Origin: Maritalea myrionectae DSM 19524
GTDB taxonomy: Bacteria > Pseudomonadota > Alphaproteobacteria > Rhizobiales > Devosiaceae
Length of the DNA: 64,000 nucleotides
Assembly: GCF_000423365.1 (NCBI RefSeq)
Contig: NZ_AUHV01000003.1
Span: 186,001-250,000, forward strand
Direction: 5' to 3'
The position numbers and the translations under genes were made by a program. Of this stretch, positions 7,043 through 16,185 are shown one piece after another. Numbering within the stretch: position 1 is the first letter of the stretch; each line of letters opens with the position of its first letter. Under the pieces are notes generated by a model that saw only the letters and a list, made by a program, of their open reading frames with translations, was not told the origin of the DNA and made no database searches.

Positions 7043-8437
7043 ATGAGCAATTTCAATTTGGATAATGTCACCTCTCACATTGAGCAGGACTTCGACAACA
7101 GCGTAAACCGCTTGATCGAGTGGCTGAAAATCCCCTCTGTTTCAACTGACCCGGCCTATGATGCAGATGTGCGCAAAGCCGCCGACTGGATGATGAACGA
7201 ACTGAACGGCATGGGCTTTGAGATCAAATTGATCGAAACCGACGGCCACCCCGTTGTGTTTGCTGAGCGCGAGTCAAAAGACAAGAACGCCAAGACCTTG
7301 CTCTATTACGGTCACTATGATGTGCAGCCCGGCGATCCATTTGAGTTGTGGGACACAGCCCCCTTTGAACCTGCCATCGTTGAAAGCCCCCACGGCAAAA
7401 AGATTGTTGCCCGCGGCGCGGAAGACGACAAAGGGCAAGTGATGACCTTTATCGAAGCGTTCCGCGCCTTCATCGCAACACATGATGATTTGCCGTGCAA
7501 CGTCAAAATCATGCTGGAAGGTGAAGAGGAAACCGGCAGCCCAAGCCTTGATAAGTTTTTGCAACAGAATAAAGGCCTGCTGACGGCTGACGTTTGTGTG
7601 GTGTGCGACACGGCCATGTGGGACATCAACACCCCCGCCATCACCTACTCTTTGCGCGGCCTGATCGACGCTGAAATCAGCATCAAAGGCCCGAGCCGTG
7701 ATCTCCATTCCGGCATGTATGGCGGCGCGGTGATCAACCCGCTGCACGCCATGTCCAACATTGTGGCACAGCTGCACGATGAAAATGGCAAAATCCAAAT
7801 CCCACATTTTTATGAGGGCGCACCGGCACTGGGAGATGCAGAGCGCGCGTCGCTTTCTGCTCTCAATTTCGATGATGCGGAGTTTTTGGGCGAAATTGGC
7901 CTAAAGCAACCTGCGGGCGAAGAAGGCTATTCAACCATTGAACGCATATATGCGCGCCCGAGTTGCGATGTGAATGGCATGTGGGGTGGCTATATTGGCG
8001 AAGGCCACAAAACCGTGATCGCCTCAGAAGCGCACGTCAAACTGTCCTGCCGCTTGGTAGGAGATCAGGACCCAGCCAAAATCCTGCCCAATATCGAAAA
8101 GTTCTTCGCTGATCGTTTGCCCGAAGATTTCACCATGACCTTCAGAAATCATGGCGCGGCTTACGCTCTGAAATTGCCGATTGACAGCCCTTACCTCAAG
8201 GCTGCTCAAAAAGGCTTGGAAGTTGAGTATAATCGCGAAGCCAAAATGATTGGCATGGGCGGTTCCATCCCAGCCGTCGGCGCCATCAAGAATATGCTCG
8301 GCTTGGAAAGCGTTATGGTGGGCTTTGGCTTGTCCGATGACAATATACATAGCCCGAACGAGAAATATGAACTCACTTGCCTGCGCCGTGGCATTCGTTC
8401 TCACGCAGCAATTCTGTTGGAATTGGCAAAGGTTTAA
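7043..8437 (+). CDS. M20 family metallopeptidase (dipeptidase type)
   Basis: Cytoplasmic zinc peptidase of 464 residues that probably cleaves dipeptides or short peptides. Metal ligands and catalytic residues fit the M20 pattern: H91 and D93 in GHYDVQPGDP, an Asp in ARGAEDDKG (about 128), E161/E162 in GEEETGSP, and an Asp in VVCDTAMWD. The insert holding SLRGLIDAEISIKGPSRDLHSG is the lid/dimerisation domain. The nearest described group is the carnosinase/DapE-like dipeptidases. The ribosome-binding site is weak. DUF4180, YbaK-like and two further small genes follow in the same direction, the first at 1 nt distance. Confidence 0.9.
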   Translation: MSNFNLDNVTSHIEQDFDNSVNRLIEWLKIPSVSTDPAYDADVRKAADWMMNELNGMGFEIKLIETDGHPVVFAERESKDKNAKTLLYYGHYDVQPGDPFELWDTAPFEPAIVESPHGKKIVARGAEDDKGQVMTFIEAFRAFIATHDDLPCNVKIMLEGEEETGSPSLDKFLQQNKGLLTADVCVVCDTAMWDINTPAITYSLRGLIDAEISIKGPSRDLHSGMYGGAVINPLHAMSNIVAQLHDENGKIQIPHFYEGAPALGDAERASLSALNFDDAEFLGEIGLKQPAGEEGYSTIERIYARPSCDVNGMWGGYIGEGHKTVIASEAHVKLSCRLVGDQDPAKILPNIEKFFADRLPEDFTMTFRNHGAAYALKLPIDSPYLKAAQKGLEVEYNREAKMIGMGGSIPAVGAIKNMLGLESVMVGFGLSDDNIHSPNEKYELTCLRRGIRSHAAILLELAKV

Positions 8438-8438
8438 G

Positions 8439-8774
8439 ATGACCGCATCTGACCAAATATATGCGGTGCCAGCCGATCATCCGCCCATGGCGAAAGTGGG
8501 TGACTTTATGGATCATATTGGCAACGCAGGCTATGAGGGCAAGACCATATTGGTCTTGCCCAAATCGACAATCGATCCCACCTTTTTTGACCTGCGGTCC
8601 GGGCTGGCTGGCGAGGTGACCCAAAAGCTGGTCAATTACCACCTTAAATGCGCGATCATTGGCGACTTTGAAGCCGAGATAAAACAATCAAACGCCCTGC
8701 GCGACTATATTTACGAATGTAATCGCGGCGACCATATCCAGTTTGTCGCGCACGAAGACGAGATAAAGTTTTAA
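8439..8774 (+). CDS. DUF4180 domain-containing protein
   Basis: Protein of 111 residues recognised by the family pattern FFDLRSGLAGEVTQKLVNYHLKCAIIGDF followed by LRDYIYECNRGDHIQFV. No biochemical function is established for the family. The ATG lies one base after the peptidase stop and the stop overlaps the next ATG (TAATG), so it is translated as part of a tight operon with the peptidase and the YbaK-type deacylase. No signal peptide or membrane segment is visible. Confidence 0.75.
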   Translation: MTASDQIYAVPADHPPMAKVGDFMDHIGNAGYEGKTILVLPKSTIDPTFFDLRSGLAGEVTQKLVNYHLKCAIIGDFEAEIKQSNALRDYIYECNRGDHIQFVAHEDEIKF

Positions 8775-9250
8775 TGACCGAATTGAGTAAATCGGAACAG
8801 CGCGTGGAAGCGGTGTTGCGCGCCCACAAATTGAAAACGGACATTGTGCGCCTGGACGACAATGCCCACACCGCCCAGCAAGCAGCGGACGCCTTAGGCA
8901 TCGAAGTGGCACAAATCGTCAAATCCCTGGTGTTTCGCGGCGCCGAAAGCGACAAAGCCTATTTGCTGTTCGTTTCCGGCGCCAATCGCGTGCACGAAAA
9001 ACGCGCAGGCCGGTTGATCGGGGAAAAGCTGGGCCGTGCGGATGCTGATTTTGTGCGAGAGCATACGGGCTTTGCCATTGGCGGCGTGTCACCCCTCGGC
9101 GCGACGGGTCAAGTCGACATCTTCATCGATGAGACCTTATTCGCGTATGACGAGCTATGGGCAGCAGCGGGCCACCCCAAATCCGTATTTCAGACAAGTG
9201 CAAACGAGTTGGTAACACTCACCGGTGCAAAGTCACTCAACGTGCTTTAG
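8774..9250 (+). CDS. YbaK/EbsC-type aminoacyl-tRNA deacylase
   Basis: Protein of 158 residues with the YbaK/prolyl-tRNA editing fold: HTAQQAADALGIEVAQIVKSLVFRG, then FAIGGVSPLG and VDIFIDETLF. Members hydrolyse mischarged tRNAs in trans, removing for example Cys or Ala from tRNA-Pro; the exact specificity cannot be read here. It overlaps the DUF4180 stop codon by one base. Confidence 0.85.
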   Translation: MTELSKSEQRVEAVLRAHKLKTDIVRLDDNAHTAQQAADALGIEVAQIVKSLVFRGAESDKAYLLFVSGANRVHEKRAGRLIGEKLGRADADFVREHTGFAIGGVSPLGATGQVDIFIDETLFAYDELWAAAGHPKSVFQTSANELVTLTGAKSLNVL

Positions 9251-9294
9251 CCGCTCTATTTTCAAGTTTTTGCGTTCCTGCTAGAATTGGAACT

Positions 9295-9546
9295 ATGGCC
9301 AAAACGACGAAGCTTGAAAATCTACAACGCGACATTCAACCGATGCCAGAAGCGGTGGCCAAAGCATTGCAGGACAATGGTCTGCAGGCGGCGTATGAAG
9401 AACGTCCGGCCTATCAGCGAAACGACTATTTATCCTGGATAAATCGCGCGGTGCGGCCAGCAACCAAAGATAAGCGCTTAAACCAAATGCTGGAAGAGCT
9501 GGCGGCGGGCGACAAATATATGGGAATGAAATGGAAAAAACGATAA
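9295..9546 (+). CDS. YdeI/OmpD-associated-like small protein
   Basis: Protein of 83 residues beginning MAKTTKLENLQRD. Its core (MPEAVAKALQDNGLQAAYEERPAYQRNDYLSWINRAVRPATKDKRL) resembles the C-terminal helical part of the YdeI/OmpD-associated family (PADLxxAL...F..L...YxxWIxxAKRPETRxxRI). The N-terminal domain of longer members is absent. The function is unknown. Its last codons overlap the start of the next gene by 16 nt, which implies coupled translation. Confidence 0.65.
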   Translation: MAKTTKLENLQRDIQPMPEAVAKALQDNGLQAAYEERPAYQRNDYLSWINRAVRPATKDKRLNQMLEELAAGDKYMGMKWKKR

Positions 9547-10091
9547 GCCGTCAGTGGACACCAATGCTTTTGTTGGCCGGGCTAATATTTGCATCATTGG
9601 CGCTCACATCAAACGCTTTTGCCCAATCCCTTTCTTCCAACTATTTGGCCAAATTTTTTGCCCCCATTCAGGAAATGTCCATCGCCAACAACCGCGAATA
9701 TTGCGGCTATTTCGGCCTGAACGCAGCAGGCAAGCTCATCGCCACAAAACCAAAGCGCGGCCGGGCCGATAGCTGCAGCGCCGATCCAAGCGATGATATG
9801 GTCGAGATTATCGCATCTTACCACACCCATGGGGCGTTCGATTGGGATGCAGACGCCGAAACGCCCTCCTCCGACGATTTGGAAGCCGATATTTACGAAG
9901 AGATCGATGGCTATGTCTCAACACCCGGTGGTCGCATCTGGAAAAATGATCGGCGTCGCGAAAGAGCAATTTTGCTGTGTGGTCGCAACTGCACTGTTTC
10001 CGACCCAGATTATGACAACCAAGCCTTTCCGCCCGTGAACAACAGCTACAATCTCGATGGGCTTTATGACCGCGACGACATGGAATACTGA
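9531..10091 (+). CDS. Secreted DUF4329 domain protein
   Basis: Protein of 186 residues with a clear Sec signal peptide (hydrophobic stretch about 11-28, cleavage likely after AFA at 31). The mature part matches DUF4329: REYCGYFGLNAAGKLIAT, IASYHTHGAFDWD (98-100 is HTH), a TPSSDDLEAD segment and VSTPGGRIWKND. Several cysteines suggest disulfides outside the cytoplasm. The HxH...S-x-D arrangement recalls the zinc site of JAB/MPN isopeptidases, but activity is not demonstrated and the spacing is looser than in the classical motif. It overlaps the YdeI-like gene, and the 3' end nearly meets the converging MFS gene. Confidence 0.75.
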   Translation: MEKTISRQWTPMLLLAGLIFASLALTSNAFAQSLSSNYLAKFFAPIQEMSIANNREYCGYFGLNAAGKLIATKPKRGRADSCSADPSDDMVEIIASYHTHGAFDWDADAETPSSDDLEADIYEEIDGYVSTPGGRIWKNDRRRERAILLCGRNCTVSDPDYDNQAFPPVNNSYNLDGLYDRDDMEY

Positions 10092-10100
10092 TCCAACAGC

Positions 10101-11297
10101 CTAGTTCTTTTGTGTGCGACGCAAAACGCCCAATCCCGACACGCAAATCAGCGCGAGCGCGGCAACGCTCGGCCACAAGACCGCAAGTCCAAACTGATCG
10201 ATAAACCAGCCGCTGAGCGCGGGCGCTGCCCCGAAGCCGAAGCCAATTGTCAGCCCTATTGAACCCGAAAGACGCCCGCGCATGTTGCGGGGGCTTTCAT
10301 TGGCAATGTGGGTATTGGTGTTGGTGACCGACAACACTTCCCCAACTGTAAAGACAATCGCACACATGATCAGCAGCAGATAATGATTGGCCACGCCGAT
10401 AAAACCGAAGCCGATCGCATAAAATAGACCAGCCATCATCAAATTGGACAAGGTGCGATTCAGATTGGTCACCCGCGCTATGATCGGCGTTGCCACCAAC
10501 ACGGTGATGGCGGTGACCATCAGCAGCCAGCCATAAAACTTGGCGCCGTCCGCACCAAATGTCTCTTCCATTTGCAACGGTAGTGCCACGGTAAGCTGTC
10601 CATATACGATATTGATGCCAAGCATCAGCGCCGCAAAGAACAGCAAATCTGGCCGCGTCACCAAAAAGCGCCAAACCGAACCTTCTACTGGCCGTTCTTT
10701 CTCAACCTCTTCTTGTTCGCCATGGTCAAACTTGCCGGGCAAAAACAGGATCACCACGATCAACGCCAATATCGTGGTGGCAGCGTCCCCCCAAAACATG
10801 AACCGAAAATAATCGGCAAACAAAAGCCCGCCAATTGCCGGGCCCACCGCATACCCCATATTGAAGCCATAATAGCTGACCGAATAAACAATCTTGCGGT
10901 TTTTCGCGGTCGAAAAACTGGCCTGCCACGCCTGCATTGCGGGGATCATGATGCCATTGGCAAAGTTGATCAGAAACAAAAAGCCGATCAACAGGATGGT
11001 CTCTGCAAAGAAGCCTGCGCAAATGGTGATGATGACTTCGAGCGCGATGGCCGTCACATAAATCGGCTTTGGACCAAACCGATCTGTCAGCCAACCGCCC
11101 AAGATTTGCGCCGGAAAATGCGCGGCAAACACGCCATAAATAATGAAACCTGTGTGCGTGGCCGAAAAGCCCAGCTTTTGCGAGAGCATCAGCGCCATAA
11201 AGGGGAAGACGAACGCCCCGGCCGCAATAACAAAATTGGCGAAGCCGAAGATCAGCGCAGGACGTGGGATGGACCGAAACTGATTGATCAATTGCAT
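10101..11297 (-). CDS. MFS transporter
   Basis: Inner-membrane protein of 398 residues with about twelve hydrophobic segments in two halves. The cytoplasmic loop after helix 2 reads GGWLTDRFGPKP, the conserved major-facilitator motif A. A charged central loop (FDHGEQEEVEKERPVEG) separates the halves. The substrate cannot be inferred. The start at 11297 has GGAAG eight bases upstream; an alternative in-frame start lies at 11330. Confidence 0.85.
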   Translation of the reverse strand: MQLINQFRSIPRPALIFGFANFVIAAGAFVFPFMALMLSQKLGFSATHTGFIIYGVFAAHFPAQILGGWLTDRFGPKPIYVTAIALEVIITICAGFFAETILLIGFLFLINFANGIMIPAMQAWQASFSTAKNRKIVYSVSYYGFNMGYAVGPAIGGLLFADYFRFMFWGDAATTILALIVVILFLPGKFDHGEQEEVEKERPVEGSVWRFLVTRPDLLFFAALMLGINIVYGQLTVALPLQMEETFGADGAKFYGWLLMVTAITVLVATPIIARVTNLNRTLSNLMMAGLFYAIGFGFIGVANHYLLLIMCAIVFTVGEVLSVTNTNTHIANESPRNMRGRLSGSIGLTIGFGFGAAPALSGWFIDQFGLAVLWPSVAALALICVSGLGVLRRTQKN

Positions 11298-11352
11298 TAA
11301 AATCACTTCCGGCCCATCAACGAGCCCCAATAAATTGTCGAGCTACAGATAG

Positions 11353-11730
11353 CTATTTATAAACCGCGCCGTCGTCATAGATGCGTCCTTTGCCCACCTG
11401 ATGGTAGGTCACAAAGACATTGCCGCCCAAACCAAGGCCCTCACCCAGCGACTGGCCTGCCGCCTGCAGCGTTGCCTCAATGGTCGCCTCGTCTTTGCCC
11501 TTCAGGCATATAAGCTCCGCAACAGGGGGATGCGTATGGGTTGGCTGACGGACCGCGCCGCCCTGGCCACCCACCACATAATGGTCGGGCGCGATTTCTT
11601 GCCATGTCGCTGAAACATACTCGACCGGACAGCCATAGGCTTCAGCAATGGCAATGCAGGTTTTGCGCAAGACTTCAGGCACATTGACCTGTGTGGATTG
11701 CGGCAAGGCTTTGACATGAAGTAAGGGCAT
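11353..11730 (-). CDS. Tautomerase superfamily protein
   Basis: Protein of 125 residues starting MPLLHVKALPQS, with Pro immediately after the initiator Met as in enzymes using a catalytic N-terminal proline (4-oxalocrotonate tautomerase, MIF-like). The start at 11730 is set by AAGGAGG a few bases upstream; the longer in-frame extension would bury Pro2 and remove the likely activity. The substrate is unknown. It lies 11 nt after miaA on the same strand. Confidence 0.65.
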   Translation of the reverse strand: MPLLHVKALPQSTQVNVPEVLRKTCIAIAEAYGCPVEYVSATWQEIAPDHYVVGGQGGAVRQPTHTHPPVAELICLKGKDEATIEATLQAAGQSLGEGLGLGGNVFVTYHQVGKGRIYDDGAVYK

Positions 11731-11741
11731 TTTATCCTCCT

Positions 11742-12623
11742 TTATGCAAATGGATCGATCCAGTGCCAATCTTTCATCCGGGTGCGAAACCATGTGCGTT
11801 GACGCTTGGCATATTGGCGCGTGGCCGTCACCGCCTTTTCAGTGGCTTCGTCCAAGCTTATTTCGCCCTGCAGCACCGCAGAAAGCTCGGGCACACCAAT
11901 CGCGCGCATGGCCGGCAGGCTTGGATCAAGGTTGAGCGCCAGTAGCGCTTTCACCTCTTCCATCGCAGGCCCATCCATCATCATTGAAAATCGCTTCGCA
12001 ATGCGCGCGCGCAGCAAGTCCCGTTCCGGATTCAGCACTGTTTTTTCAAGTGACCAGCCCTCAAGCAAACTTGGGGCATTGTCATCATCCTGCCAATCAG
12101 CTAGAGAGCGGTTTGTGGCCTCCATCACCGAGATGGCCCGCGCCACCCGCTGCGGATCAGGCGCTTGCAACCGCGCTGCCATTTTCGGATCTTTGGCGGC
12201 GATAAAGGCGGCTCGTTCCGCCTCCCCCATCGGTTGAATCACTGCTTCAACTTCTTGAATCACTTCTTGAGGTATTTCCGGTATCTGGGCGAATCCATTT
12301 ATCAAGGCATCAAAATAAAGCCCTGTGCCACCAACGAAAATCAACATACGCCCCGAAGCAGCCGCGTCGTCCACAAGTGGGGCCACATCGTTCAACCATC
12401 CGCCAGTGGAATAGCGCCGCGCCGGACTGACATGGCCAAACAATTTATGCTCTGCTTGGGCCAGTTCATCCGCCGATGGCCTTGCTGTCAACGCATTTAG
12501 AACGTCATATACCTGCATGGAATCAGTGTTGATGATCAACGCCTCCTCAGGCTTTGCACGCTCGATGGCATATGCCGTCTTGCCGCTGGCCGTTGGACCC
12601 GCTATCAACAATGCGCGTTGCAT
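11742..12623 (-). CDS. miaA: tRNA dimethylallyltransferase
   Basis: Transfers a dimethylallyl group to A37 of tRNAs that read codons beginning with U. The 293-residue protein has the P-loop GPTASGKT near the N-terminus, INTDSMQVY, and VGGTGLYFDALINGF as in MiaA. The start at 12623 follows GAGGTGAAT; an extension to 12707 would overlap the divergent serB gene and has no family counterpart. It is divergent from serB with a 32-nt gap. Confidence 0.93.
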   Translation of the reverse strand: MQRALLIAGPTASGKTAYAIERAKPEEALIINTDSMQVYDVLNALTARPSADELAQAEHKLFGHVSPARRYSTGGWLNDVAPLVDDAAASGRMLIFVGGTGLYFDALINGFAQIPEIPQEVIQEVEAVIQPMGEAERAAFIAAKDPKMAARLQAPDPQRVARAISVMEATNRSLADWQDDDNAPSLLEGWSLEKTVLNPERDLLRARIAKRFSMMMDGPAMEEVKALLALNLDPSLPAMRAIGVPELSAVLQGEISLDEATEKAVTATRQYAKRQRTWFRTRMKDWHWIDPFA

Positions 12624-12655
12624 ATTCACCTCATCAACCAATCGCAGGAACTTAG

Positions 12656-13528
12656 ATGTCCGTTTTAGTGCTTTCCACCGACCCCGCCAACCCCGATCTC
12701 GACCCAAAGACTGTCGAGCTGGTTAAAAACGACATTGGCGGGCAGCTAAACTGGCTACACCAAGAGGTGGCATGCGAGATAGGTGACTTCAAGGCCAAGG
12801 ATGCGCTGGAAACAGCCATTGATGCATTTGCCGATAAGCGCGTCGACGTAAACTTGGTGGATGACCCAAAACGCCGCAAGCAATTGCTGATCGCGGATAT
12901 GGACAGCACCATGATCAATGAAGAATGCATTGATGAGTTGGGCGACGCTTTAGGCATCAAACAAGAAATTGCTGAAATCACAGAACGCGCCATGCGGGGC
13001 GAATTGGATTTTGAAGCGGCACTTGATGCCCGCGTGAAATTGCTCAAAGGCTTGCCCCTGGCCAAAATCAAAGAGGTACGGCGCGAGCAAATATCCTATG
13101 CCCCTGGCGGCCGCGTTCTGGTGCAAACCATGCGCGCCTATGGCGCTTACACCGCCTTGGTTTCAGGCGGCTTCACCTTGTTTGCCGATTATTTTGCCAA
13201 GCGCATCGGCTTTGATGAAGCAACTGCGAATGTGCTGGATTTTGAAGATGAGATTTTGACAGGCACGGTGGCCCGCCCAATTGTGGGGCAAGACACAAAG
13301 CTGGAAAAGCTCAACAGCCTCGCCAAATCTCATGAACTGGACATCAGCCAAACCATGGCCGTCGGCGACGGGGCGAATGATTTGAAAATGATCAAAGCCG
13401 CAGGTATGGGCGTGGCCATCCACGCCAAACCAGTTGTGGCGGCAGAAGCGAAATATCGCTTCAACCATTCCGACCTCACCGGCTTGCTCTATTTGCAAGG
13501 CTATCCGGACGAAGATTTCGTCCGCTAG
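12656..13528 (+). CDS. serB: Phosphoserine phosphatase
   Basis: Last step of serine biosynthesis, dephosphorylating L-phosphoserine. HAD-family protein of 290 residues: DMDST with nucleophile D81 and acid D83, VSGGFTLFADYFA (motif II), and VGDGANDLKMIKAAGMGVA (motif IV). The N-terminal 75 residues form the short ACT-like extension usual for SerB. It runs against degP, with stops only two bases apart and no terminator hairpin visible. Confidence 0.94.
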   Translation: MSVLVLSTDPANPDLDPKTVELVKNDIGGQLNWLHQEVACEIGDFKAKDALETAIDAFADKRVDVNLVDDPKRRKQLLIADMDSTMINEECIDELGDALGIKQEIAEITERAMRGELDFEAALDARVKLLKGLPLAKIKEVRREQISYAPGGRVLVQTMRAYGAYTALVSGGFTLFADYFAKRIGFDEATANVLDFEDEILTGTVARPIVGQDTKLEKLNSLAKSHELDISQTMAVGDGANDLKMIKAAGMGVAIHAKPVVAAEAKYRFNHSDLTGLLYLQGYPDEDFVR

Positions 13529-13530
13529 GC

Positions 13531-14982
13531 CTATTTATTGAGCCGAATGGCCACAAACCGACGGTTGCCGACCGGATCAGCGATCTTCAGCAAAATCACC
13601 TCGCGGCCAGTTTCGATGGCCGTGCCCAGCAAGGCGCGCAGTTCTGCGGCTGAATAAATCGGCTGTTGATTGACTTCCACAATGCGGTGACCTGCGCGGA
13701 TGCCCTTTTCCTCAGCATCACTTTGCGGCAAGGATTTTACAATCAACACGCCATCAACGTCCTGATCCAACCCAAACGTCTCGCGATTTTCCGACGTCAA
13801 ATCTTCAAACTCAAAGCCAAGCATTTCGCTCAACCCTTCAGGCGGCGGATCAAGCGGAATATCCTCCAAGCCATCCAGCGGGTTTTCTTGCGCCAACAGC
13901 CCCAATTCAATCTCGAACACTTGCACTTTGCCACGCCGCTCAACTTCAACGCGCACCCGCTTGCCCACATCGGTCTCCGCCACAAAACGAGGCAGATCGC
14001 GCATGCGCTCGATCACACGGCCGTCAAACTTCAAGATCAAATCGCCCTCTTTCAATGTGCCGAAAGACGGTCCATCCGGATTAACCGAAAGCACCAAAGC
14101 GCCATCCGTATTGGGGCGACCAAGGCTCAACGCAATATCTTCAGATACATCCTGAATACCGATGCCCAGCCAGCCGCGTCGTGTCTCACCAAACTCAATA
14201 AGCTGTGAAATCACGGGCTTCGCCAAATTGATGGGAATGGAAAAGCCAATCCCCAATGACCCACCAGTACGCGAGATAATCGCCGTATTGATGCCAATCA
14301 CTTCGCCATCAACGTTGAAGAGCGGTCCACCAGAATTGCCCTGATTGATCGCCGCATCAGTCTGAATGAAATTATCGTACGGCCCGGAATTAATGTCGCG
14401 ATTGCGCGCGGACACGATGCCCGCGCTGATCGAGCCACCAAGGCCGAACGGGTTGCCGATGGCCATCACCCAATCGCCAATATCCGCCGCATCTGAATCG
14501 CCTAACCGCACATTAGGCAAACGGCGTTTGGACTCGACCTTCAGCACCGCAATGTCTGTTTTTTGATCAACACCAAGAATACGTGCGCGCAAACGTGACC
14601 CGTCGATAAAGGAAGCCCAAATCTCGGTCGCGCCTTCAATAACGTGATAGTTGGTAACGATCGTGCCGTCCCCATCGATCACAAAGCCAGACCCCAGCGA
14701 GCGGCTTTCCAACGGCTCCTGATGTTCAAAATCAGGTTCTTGAAACCGCTCGAACAAATCCTGTAACGGCGAATTATCCGGCAGCTCGGGAAACTCGAAC
14801 CCCAACTGACGCTGCGCCATACGGGTAGTGGATATGTTCACCACCGCAGGCTGCAACTCTTTCACCAATGGCGCGAAGGATACCGGCCCTTGAGCCGTGG
14901 CAAAAAAGGGAACAAAGGCCATAAAAAAAACAGCTAACGCCATAGACGCCGCTGTTCTCAGCTTAAATTCAAATGCACGCAT
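13531..14982 (-). CDS. degP: Do/DegP-family periplasmic serine protease
   Basis: Periplasmic protease/chaperone for misfolded envelope proteins, 483 residues. The signal peptide spans about 1-30 (ending FFATAQ). The catalytic triad is H113 in TNYHVIEG, D143 in KTDIAVLKV and S217 in NQGNSGGPLF. Two PDZ domains follow (RRGWLGIGIQDVSEDIA..., and VDGVLIVKSLPQSDAEEKGIRAGHRIVEVN). The start at 14982 follows AGGGAGG and leads directly into the signal peptide. It is the last gene of an hflK-hflC-DUF2065-degP series. It could be DegQ-like; the sequence does not separate these. Confidence 0.92.
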   Translation of the reverse strand: MRAFEFKLRTAASMALAVFFMAFVPFFATAQGPVSFAPLVKELQPAVVNISTTRMAQRQLGFEFPELPDNSPLQDLFERFQEPDFEHQEPLESRSLGSGFVIDGDGTIVTNYHVIEGATEIWASFIDGSRLRARILGVDQKTDIAVLKVESKRRLPNVRLGDSDAADIGDWVMAIGNPFGLGGSISAGIVSARNRDINSGPYDNFIQTDAAINQGNSGGPLFNVDGEVIGINTAIISRTGGSLGIGFSIPINLAKPVISQLIEFGETRRGWLGIGIQDVSEDIALSLGRPNTDGALVLSVNPDGPSFGTLKEGDLILKFDGRVIERMRDLPRFVAETDVGKRVRVEVERRGKVQVFEIELGLLAQENPLDGLEDIPLDPPPEGLSEMLGFEFEDLTSENRETFGLDQDVDGVLIVKSLPQSDAEEKGIRAGHRIVEVNQQPIYSAAELRALLGTAIETGREVILLKIADPVGNRRFVAIRLNK

Positions 14983-15023
14983 TTGGCCCCTCCCTGCCGA
15001 ATTATGCGGTGCCCGCGGATCAA

Positions 15024-15212
15024 CTAACCCGCGCGCAACCAAAACACCACAATAAAGCCAATGATGGCTGTTGTAAGCCCGATCACACGAATTTGTGCTT
15101 CAGGTGTGGCCAACATTAACGCAATGGCGCGTTTCATTTGCTGTGGAAAGGCTGCATAAAGCAGCCCTTCCAAGCACATAGCCAATGCCAACGCAATGAA
15201 AAGATCTTTCAT
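15024..15212 (-). CDS. DUF2065 small membrane protein
   Basis: Protein of 62 residues with two transmembrane helices (about 4-22 and 40-59), of the DUF2065 family, which is repeatedly found next to hflC. The start overlaps the hflC stop by one base and the gene is followed by degP. The function is not established; its position suggests a role with the HflKC complex or envelope protease. Confidence 0.8.
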   Translation of the reverse strand: MKDLFIALALAMCLEGLLYAAFPQQMKRAIALMLATPEAQIRVIGLTTAIIGFIVVFWLRAG

Positions 15213-16183
15213 TACTGATCCGAAGGCTGGCCTTCAGCTGGCGCGCTTGTAGGTTCTGCTACAGGCGCAGTTTGCGCAGGTGCCGATGCATCAGGCACAT
15301 TCTCAAATTCTCCAACACTATCAGAGCTGAAATATTGGAAGAATTCAGAATCCGGGCTCAGAACCATGGTTGTGCCATTGTCCTCAAGCGCAAGCCTATA
15401 TGACTGCATGGAACGATAGAATTCAAAGAACTCAGGATCCTGGTTAAACGCTTCAGCGAAGATATTGTTACGCTCCGCTTCGCCTTCACCGCGCAAGATG
15501 TCGGCATCACGCTGAGCAGTCGCCACAATTTCAACAGCTTGACGGTTGGCTTGCGCCCGCAAGGTTTGAGCCAACTCTTGACCACGCGCCCGCAAGCGAG
15601 CGGCTTCAGCCAAACGTTCGGCCTTCATCCGGTCAAAGGTCTGTTGAGAAACCTCAGTGGTCAAATCCGTACGCGTAATGCGCACATCCACCACTTCAAT
15701 ACCGATTTCCTCAGTTTCAGTCCGGATCAAAGCTGCCGCTTCGCGCATCATTGATGTCCGCTCTTCTGACAAGGCATCTTCGAAACGGCGCAAACCATAT
15801 ACCCGACGCAATGCAGATTCGAGGCGGGTATCAATCCGCTGTTCAGCAGTTGCAATTGAACCAAATACAGCTTCACGGAACTTCTGCGCATCAACAATCT
15901 GATAGATGATAAACGCATCAACTTCATAGAATTTGCCGCCAGAAACCTGCACACGAATATCTTCCAATTCATAACGCATTTTGCGGTCTTCGATGATTTG
16001 AACCGATTCAACAATGTCTGTTGGCAGTTTGAAATTAATGCCTGGCTCTTGCACCACGCGTGTAATTTCACCAAACCGCAACACGATCGCTTGCTGACGC
16101 TCATTGATTACGAAAATCGACGAGAAGAACAAATAAATTGCCACAATCGCGACGACGATAGAAATAATTGCACGATTACCCAT
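15212..16183 (-). CDS. hflC: FtsH protease modulator HflC
   Basis: SPFH/band-7 membrane protein of 323 residues: one N-terminal transmembrane helix (about 5-23), the SPFH domain starting VINERQQAIVLRFGEI, then a long helical region rich in Ala, Glu and Arg and a Pro/Ala-rich C-terminal tail. With HflK it forms a large cage that regulates the FtsH protease. Only 2 nt separate it from hflK. Confidence 0.94.
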   Translation of the reverse strand: MGNRAIISIVVAIVAIYLFFSSIFVINERQQAIVLRFGEITRVVQEPGINFKLPTDIVESVQIIEDRKMRYELEDIRVQVSGGKFYEVDAFIIYQIVDAQKFREAVFGSIATAEQRIDTRLESALRRVYGLRRFEDALSEERTSMMREAAALIRTETEEIGIEVVDVRITRTDLTTEVSQQTFDRMKAERLAEAARLRARGQELAQTLRAQANRQAVEIVATAQRDADILRGEGEAERNNIFAEAFNQDPEFFEFYRSMQSYRLALEDNGTTMVLSPDSEFFQYFSSDSVGEFENVPDASAPAQTAPVAEPTSAPAEGQPSDQ

Positions 16184-16185
16184 GA

